From JANQPX01 sp050633905 (GTDB taxonomy: Bacteria > Pseudomonadota > Alphaproteobacteria > Geminicoccales > Geminicoccaceae), in the NCBI GenBank assembly GCA_050633905.1, contig JBOEHJ010000071.1:1-64000 (forward strand): a stretch of DNA of 64,000 bases. The letters run 5' to 3'. Within the stretch, counting starts at the first letter, position 1, and every line of letters starts with the position of its first letter. Shown here piece by piece: positions 59,235 to 64,000 of this stretch. The notes under the pieces were generated by a model. The model saw nothing but the letters and a program-made list of their open reading frames with translations. It was not told the origin of the DNA and did not search any database. The position numbers and the translations under genes were made by a program.

Positions 59235-60383
59235 ATGAAGACGAGTGCAAAATTACTGGCGCGTGGCTTAAGCGCCGTTGTTCTCGGCCTCTTCAGCATC
59301 AATTTAGTAGAATCGCCACTTAACGCGGCATTACCTGAAGAACTAGGTGACTACGCCTTCGTGATGAGCAAACACTCCCATGATGTCACGATCTTGTCGA
59401 CATCGGGCGACGACGTCGTCGGCAAAGTGAGCCTGGAGCGAATGCCGAGCCAAATCGTGGTCTCGGAAAATCATCGAAAGCTAATCGCCACCCATGCCGA
59501 AGAGAAGTCCTTGAGCTTGGTCGATCTGGATATGGGACGGACCACCAGGACCATCGATCTCGGCTTTCGCCCGGACCGCCTGCAGATCGATGACGGCAGC
59601 GGCGTTATTGCGGTGAGCGGGGTTGAAGCCGGCAGGATCACGATGATCTCGCTGGATCAGGAAGCCGTTCTCTTTTCGAGCAAGGATGTCCGCCATCCAA
59701 GCGACCTCATGTTCAATCGCAATGGCGTTTGGCTCTATGTCGCTGAGCGTGATGCCGGCACTATTGCCATCATCGATGCACAGCGTGGCGAGCTGATCGA
59801 CCGCATCATCCTGGAGGATGCCGGCGACGACGTGGTTGAGCTGATCCGTACGCCGGGCGGTAAAACCGGTCTCGCGCTGCATGGGGAAAGCGGTTTGATC
59901 AGCGCGCTCGACCTGGAGAACGGTGTTCAGGTCGGAAGGACCGAATTACCTGGTCCTGTGGAGCGCGGCTTTCCCTCGGCCAACAGCCAATATTTTATGA
60001 TCCCCCAAAGCGGCGGCAAGTCGATGTCGCTAGTCTCTTCCTGGACCTACCGAGAATCCGAGCGATTGCCGGCCCCTGCGGGAACTGCGGGTGTGATTTT
60101 TGCGATGTTCGATACGATTGCGTTCGCGATCGGCAGTGTCAGCCGGGAAATGTTGTCGATCAGTCTTCTCGAAGATCGCGATCCGCTGCCTCTGTCACTT
60201 CCAGGGCAACCCGAAACCGGCTTAACGGTCGATGCTGGCAAGAAAGTCTATGTGGCGCTGAGCGACACTAATCAGATCGCCGTCATCGATGCTATGAGCG
60301 GTGAGCTTACCAGTTTGATCGATAACGTGGGCGATCAGCCCTGGGCTATCACTGCTGCTGGTGGGCTCGGTTACTGCCACTGA
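59235..60383 (+). CDS. Exported YncE-like beta-propeller protein
   Basis: This is a 382-residue protein with a signal peptide ending around PLNA-ALPEE at residue 33 and GAGGGGA before the start; GTG at 59232 is an alternative. The mature chain consists of about seven repeats of the YncE/PQQ-propeller kind, such as YAFVMSKHSHDVTILSTSGD, LSLVDLDMGRTTRTIDLG, WLYVAERDAGTIAIIDAQRG and KVYVALSDTNQIAVIDAMSG. These proteins form seven-bladed propellers in the periplasm and often partner with quinoprotein dehydrogenases or cytochromes; none is next to this gene. Its function is unknown. A tandem repeat pair lies just past the stop. Confidence 0.82.
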   Translation: MKTSAKLLARGLSAVVLGLFSINLVESPLNAALPEELGDYAFVMSKHSHDVTILSTSGDDVVGKVSLERMPSQIVVSENHRKLIATHAEEKSLSLVDLDMGRTTRTIDLGFRPDRLQIDDGSGVIAVSGVEAGRITMISLDQEAVLFSSKDVRHPSDLMFNRNGVWLYVAERDAGTIAIIDAQRGELIDRIILEDAGDDVVELIRTPGGKTGLALHGESGLISALDLENGVQVGRTELPGPVERGFPSANSQYFMIPQSGGKSMSLVSSWTYRESERLPAPAGTAGVIFAMFDTIAFAIGSVSREMLSISLLEDRDPLPLSLPGQPETGLTVDAGKKVYVALSDTNQIAVIDAMSGELTSLIDNVGDQPWAITAAGGLGYCH

Positions 60384-60388
60384 GCGCT

Positions 60389-60449
60389 CACTTTAATACG
60401 CTCAGGATCTCTGGTGGCATGCACTTTAATGAGACTCTGGATGTCTCGA
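60389..60449 (+). repeat. Pair of direct repeats after the propeller gene
   Basis: CACTTTAAT followed by CTCAGGAT at 60389-60408 recurs at 60422-60442 with small changes, a period of 33 bases. GAGAC/GTCTC motifs follow. The remaining bases to 60754 are AT-rich with a T8 run near 60605 and no gene. The arrangement could be an operator for the DUF937 gene. Confidence 0.35.
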
Positions 60450-60754
60450 ATTTAGAATCATTTTGAGACCAAAACATGTCTCAAGGCAGTCTGACGCCAT
60501 GGCAAATCAGGTGCTACAGCGTTTGTCGCCGCAGCTGATCGATCCTATTAATGGCAATTAACGTTTCTTGCCCGCCTTTTCTAACCCTTTGGCCTTCCGT
60601 CTTTTTTTTGTCATAGGAGATGTGCTGTAAAGCTTGCTGTGAGGGCCTTGATAGGCTTTAAGGTGGCATGTGATTTGCTGATCTTAACTTACTGCATATC
60701 CCTTTAGCCTCAAATAAGTCGATTATATCGATGCGAGGAGGAGTGACGAACGCC

Positions 60755-62251
60755 ATGTCTATTAATCTAGTCGACCTTGTCATGAAACAGGTCGGGGGCA
60801 ACCTTCCCGGTGTGTTGGGTTCGCTCCTTGGAGAGAGCGCTGACAAGACGCAAGGTGCCCTTGCCGGAGCCATTCCGGCCATTCTTGGAAGTTTGATGGG
60901 GGCGGCGTCTAAAGGCGGTGATGCCGCTAATCAGCTGACCGCCGCGGTCGCTGGACAAGACGACAGTATCCTCAATGATCTCTCTGGCCTGCTTGGCAGC
61001 GGTAAGCATCAAGAGATCGCCGATCAAGGCAGCAGCATGCTGGGTTCCTTGCTGGGCGATGGTGCGATCGGCGGCCTTGCCGGCGCGGTTGGCAAATTCA
61101 GCGGCCTTGGCAGCGGTTCAGCAAAATCGCTCCTGGGCATGTTGGTGCCGGTCGTGATGTCGGTGCTGGGCCGTGAGCAAAAGGCGCAAGGGCTTGACGG
61201 CGGCGGCCTCACTAATTTGCTGATGAGCCAAAAAGACAACATCGCAAGCGCCATGCCTTCAGGTATGACAAATGCGCTGGGTGGTGCCGGTATGCTCGAC
61301 AGCCTGATGGGCTCGGCTCAGTCGGCAACCGCATCGATCGGTGATGCTGTGGGGTCGGCAACCGGCGCTGTTGGTCAGGCAGCCGGTGCTGCTGCATCCG
61401 CTGCCGGACAGGCCGCTAGTGGCGCCAGCGACGCAGCTGGTCGTGCTGCTGATAGTGTGTCGAGAGGTGCCTCCAATGTTGCCTCACAAGCTGGTGCCGC
61501 AGCCTCTGATACGGTTGAGAAAGGCAGCTCTTGGATGCGTTGGGCATTGCCTATCATCATCCTTTTGGGATTGATTTGGCTGGCCTTCAAATTCCTCGGC
61601 GGTGACGCTGGGAATATGGTCGACGATGCGACCGACGCGACGAGCTCAGCGGTCGAGACCACGACGGAAGCTGCTGGTGACGCGGCTAGCGCTGCAGGTG
61701 ATGCAGCAAGCTCAGCGGTCGAAGCCACGACGGAAGCTGCTGATGACGCGGCTAGCGCTGCGGGTGATGCTGCAAGCTCAGCAGTCGAGGCCACGACGGA
61801 AGCTGCTGGTGATGCGGTCAACGCTGCTAGCGATGCTGCAAGCTCAGCGGTCGAGGCCACGACGGAAGCTGCTGGTGACGCAGCCAGTGCTGCCGGCGAT
61901 GCCGCTGGCTCGCTGGTGACGGCGATGGTCGGGGATACGGATGTCGGCGGTGAGCTGACCTCGATGTTCGGTGACATGACGACCACGCTTTCTGGCATCA
62001 CCGATGTCGAAAGCGCCCAAGCTGCCGTTCCGGCTCTCGAAGAGATGAGCACCAATCTGGACGGTCTCACCGGCCTTGCCGATCAACTGCCTGAAGGAGC
62101 CTTGAGCGGCCTTTCGGGTATGGTCGATGATGGGCTCAGCAGTCTCGACGGCACGATGGAAACGCTAAAAGCCATTCCTGGTGTTGGCGATTTGATTGAT
62201 CCGATCATTGGTCAGATCAAGGAAAAGCTCGCCGCGTTCACTACCGGCTGA
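60755..62251 (+). CDS. DUF937 (YidB-like) protein with membrane segment and alanine-rich tandem repeat
   Basis: The ATG at 60755 follows GAGGAGG; an ATG at 60731 is in frame. Residues 1-180 of the 498-residue product are a DUF937 domain (INLVDLVMKQVGGNLPGVLG, then ALAGAIPAILGSLMGAA). Next come an alanine/serine-rich stretch and a membrane segment at about 258-277 (WALPIIILLGLIWLAFKFLG). Then follow four 22-residue repeats of the type SSAVEATTEAAGDAASAAGDAA, and a C-terminal domain with LTSMFGDMTTTLSGITDVESA, then LDGLTGLADQLPEGALSGLSG. That last part recalls the helical region seen after OmpA-type or LEA-like proteins. The cellular role is unknown. The repeats make an acidic amphipathic helix, reminiscent of desiccation-stress proteins. 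Confidence 0.75.
   Translation: MSINLVDLVMKQVGGNLPGVLGSLLGESADKTQGALAGAIPAILGSLMGAASKGGDAANQLTAAVAGQDDSILNDLSGLLGSGKHQEIADQGSSMLGSLLGDGAIGGLAGAVGKFSGLGSGSAKSLLGMLVPVVMSVLGREQKAQGLDGGGLTNLLMSQKDNIASAMPSGMTNALGGAGMLDSLMGSAQSATASIGDAVGSATGAVGQAAGAAASAAGQAASGASDAAGRAADSVSRGASNVASQAGAAASDTVEKGSSWMRWALPIIILLGLIWLAFKFLGGDAGNMVDDATDATSSAVETTTEAAGDAASAAGDAASSAVEATTEAADDAASAAGDAASSAVEATTEAAGDAVNAASDAASSAVEATTEAAGDAASAAGDAAGSLVTAMVGDTDVGGELTSMFGDMTTTLSGITDVESAQAAVPALEEMSTNLDGLTGLADQLPEGALSGLSGMVDDGLSSLDGTMETLKAIPGVGDLIDPIIGQIKEKLAAFTTG
61643..61906 (+). repeat. Four tandem 66-bp repeats inside the DUF937 gene
   Basis: Units start at 61643, 61709, 61775 and 61841, each beginning AGCTCAGCGGTCGAG or a close variant. 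They encode the 22-residue helical repeat in frame. Sequence similarity between units is high at the DNA level, so recent duplication or gene conversion is likely and copy number may vary between strains. Confidence 0.85.
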
Positions 62252-62258
62252 TAAGGAC

Positions 62259-62327
62259 AGACGCCGGCTTGGCGTCTTATCCCAATTGGTTACGAACAGG
62301 GCTTCCCAGGCATGGGGAGCCCTGTTC
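62259..62327. terminator. Two hairpins between convergent genes
   Basis: AGACGCC/GGCGTCT (62259-62277) is a small hairpin. A larger stem pairs GAACAGGGCTTCCCA (62294-62308) with TGGGGAGCCCTGTTC (62313-62327) with one G-T pair. They lie between the ends of the DUF937 and metallopeptidase genes and can stop transcription from both sides. Confidence 0.65.
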
Positions 62328-62343
62328 TCTTGAAGGTCGTTTT

Positions 62344-63708
62344 TCAAAAAAGCCCCTGCTCGTCCGGACTCTGCGTTCTCGTTGAGAACAGATGGCTATC
62401 CATTCCCGGCTGGGAAAGCTGCGGGCCTGCTTCAATCTCACCGATTTGGCGCCAATCCAGATTGTTGGCGATGAGCCTTTGATAACGCCCGCCATTCAAC
62501 TCCCTATCAGCGCTCAGCAATTGGTTGCCGACCTCACGAAAGGTCAAGCCTTCGGCTCTCAGAGATCGCCAGGTCGCGGCAAGCCCCAAGGCGGCTTCGT
62601 CGCGTGCATCGAGCAAGGCTTCTTTGAAGCCGAGAGGGTTGGCGATATAGGCGTCATCGAATATCGCCTGAATGATATCTTGCGCCTGGTCATCCCTTTG
62701 CAGGTGATCGGCCAGGTCTTCCGTCGATGCGCTTACCAGCCCTCGATTGAGCAGATGTTCGTGAAAGATGTCGACGAAAATGTCGAACATCGCCCCGGTC
62801 AGCGGCTGGGAGAGATGATGTTCCTTATGCCAGCCATCGGCGAAGCTGGACATGCGCTTTCGATTGCTAGCAAGGCGGATTTGTTCGCAGGATGATAATT
62901 CGGCAAACCTGGTCAGCTGATTATACGTGTAGAGATTACCACTGGTCTCGGCGAGCAGTTGATCCACGACCGAGTCGAAATGCAATGACGAGATCAGGGT
63001 GACGATGTCGGCGGCCGATTCGTGAAAGGCGAAGAACTCGCCGTCGATCCGGTCAAGATCGGGAACGCCAAGGAGGCTGAAGATAATAAGATGTCCGACC
63101 TCGTGCGCGATGATGTCGAAGTTCAGGCTAAAGGGGCTGATCTCTCCATCTTCCGTTATCGCCGTGCCGAATTCCATATAACCATAGCCAGCCGTAGCAT
63201 TGTCGAAATGCCTGAGGAGTACGATCTCCAGGCGTTCGTATTCCCGAGCGAAATGCCAAGTGATCGGTTCGCCCAGATAATCCTCCCAGATGTCCAAGAC
63301 ATAGCGGGTGGCGCCGTAGACATGGGCGGCTTCGAATTCAGGCGTGCCGATCGGAATATGGTCGAGATGACCATCTGCGCTTGGCAGGACAGGCGCATGG
63401 AGGGGGCCAAACCAGGGGGGGATCTGGAAGATGGGATCGTGACCGGGAAGGGCCGCATTGCGCCCATAAGCGATTGGCTTGTCGAGAGGATCGATGACGT
63501 AGAGGCGGTCATCCGAGGGGCCGGGACCGATCTCCTCAGGGGGCGTCGAGAGGAGGATCGTCTCTGGCTCGATCATCGCGCCATCGACCGGCATCTGTGG
63601 AAAGAGCCGGACGCGGGTTCCTAGAGCTTGTTCTTGGGCATCTCGATGTCCTGGAAATTGCCCTCTTAATCCGCTGCGGTGAATCGGCCGCGCCGCTATC
63701 GACGACAT
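62344..63708 (-). CDS. Gluzincin-type metallopeptidase-like protein
   Basis: The ATG at 63708 has AGAGGAG upstream; the open frame extends to 63729. The 454-residue product has a zinc-protease pattern: NFDIIAHEVGHLIIFSLLG with HExxH at about 202-206, and 23 residues later FFAFHESAADIVTLIS, where the glutamate is the expected third ligand, as in thermolysin-like gluzincins. No signal peptide or propeptide is visible, which is odd for that group and suggests a cytoplasmic enzyme or non-classical export. The C-terminal 200 residues are helical and charged. It is convergent with the DUF937 gene. The substrate is unknown. Confidence 0.72.
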   Translation of the reverse strand: MSSIAARPIHRSGLRGQFPGHRDAQEQALGTRVRLFPQMPVDGAMIEPETILLSTPPEEIGPGPSDDRLYVIDPLDKPIAYGRNAALPGHDPIFQIPPWFGPLHAPVLPSADGHLDHIPIGTPEFEAAHVYGATRYVLDIWEDYLGEPITWHFAREYERLEIVLLRHFDNATAGYGYMEFGTAITEDGEISPFSLNFDIIAHEVGHLIIFSLLGVPDLDRIDGEFFAFHESAADIVTLISSLHFDSVVDQLLAETSGNLYTYNQLTRFAELSSCEQIRLASNRKRMSSFADGWHKEHHLSQPLTGAMFDIFVDIFHEHLLNRGLVSASTEDLADHLQRDDQAQDIIQAIFDDAYIANPLGFKEALLDARDEAALGLAATWRSLRAEGLTFREVGNQLLSADRELNGGRYQRLIANNLDWRQIGEIEAGPQLSQPGMDSHLFSTRTQSPDEQGLF

Positions 63709-63839
63709 GACAACAGTCTCCTCTGACAATCCGCAGGCTCCAATATCAAGCGAGCCTCATTCATTCAAAGATCATGGTCAAATCTATATTTGTAACCTAG
63801 CGTACTTTCCAATTATACGGAACCAGGCCTCTCCACCGC

Positions 63840-63956
63840 CTAACCACCTAACATGAACGCATCCATTCCCGACGTCAGAATACTTGGCCGCATACCGCCA
63901 ATCCAGACATTGCGAATGGCAGCCGAATGACGTGGTCACACCACCCGATGATCGCT
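63840..63956 (-). repeat. Dispersed repeat element, copy 5 (left end only)
   Basis: Read on the minus strand: GTGGTGTGACCAC (63944-63932), then GTCATTCGGCTGCC, then GTCTGGATTGGCGGTATGC and GGCCAAGTATTC. This closely follows copy 3 for about 75 bases. The opposite end is not seen before the metallopeptidase start. The last bases of the window to 64000 show no gene start that I can support. Confidence 0.6.
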
Positions 63957-64000
63957 GATGACGTACAAATATTCCAGGCGAAGTGCTCGATCGAAGCTCT

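Noticed and set aside
61643..61906. CRISPR-like array
   Set aside because: The 66-bp tandem units have no unique spacers and encode an in-frame protein repeat.

Overview
The window reads as chromosomal DNA of a GC-rich alphaproteobacterium. Supporting signs are a MucR/Ros-family regulator, the Lhr-type helicase plus PdeM repair pair, the FAD oxidase/DUF1365/CFA-like lipid operon typical of ECF-sigma singlet-oxygen regulons, and the general codon bias. No rRNA, tRNA, CRISPR array, complete insertion sequence or prophage was seen. Everything here is read from sequence motifs and recalled family knowledge; no database search was run.

Layout. 1-9.6 kb: a glutathionyl-hydroquinone reductase fragment, DNA repair helicase and nuclease, then a five-gene lipid-modification operon ending in a hairpin terminator. 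9.6-12 kb: an amino acid oxidase-like flavoenzyme and a secreted pentapeptide-repeat protein. 12.2-19.7 kb: an apparent homopoly(amino acid) locus, made of a diaminobutyrate-forming aminotransferase, a small unknown protein, a 1365-residue single-module synthetase of epsilon-poly-lysine synthetase (Pls) architecture, a candidate small RNA and an Sfp-type phosphopantetheinyl transferase. 19.8-30 kb: envelope genes, namely an S41 peptidase lipoprotein, a CsgG/peptidoglycan-binding/DUF4384 lipoprotein, an OmpA-domain protein, a four-gene operon of unrecognised proteins (one a membrane-anchored Lon-like pseudoprotease) and two DUF4399 proteins. 30-38 kb: mostly metabolism (ArgE-like deacetylase, aconitase X pair, SDR, NIPSNAP, purB, epoxide hydrolase) and a decayed TIR-domain gene. 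38.5-56.6 kb: a complete aryl-polyene/xanthomonadin-type pigment cluster with its own chorismatase and two flavin-dependent halogenase-like proteins. 56.6-57.5 kb: gene debris. 57.8-64 kb: a MucR homologue lacking a zinc ligand, a beta-barrel protein, a beta-propeller, a DUF937 protein with a 22-residue tandem repeat, and a metallopeptidase.

How genes work together. In the 12-19 kb locus the aminotransferase would make 2,4-diaminobutyrate, the transferase would prime the carrier domain, and the membrane-bound synthetase would polymerise the monomer; this is inference. In the pigment cluster a chorismatase would make hydroxybenzoate, a ligase would load it on the carrier protein, and a ketosynthase pair, ketoreductase and dehydratases would build the polyene. 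Acyltransferases, a glycosyltransferase, a LolA-like protein and an MMPL exporter would then place it in the outer membrane.

A dispersed repeat family with GTGGTNTGACCAC-type ends occurs at five places, and several copies supply the TAG stop codon of the flanking gene. A shared CCTATCCCGAA motif precedes three genes (the aminotransferase, the synthetase and the OmpA-domain gene).
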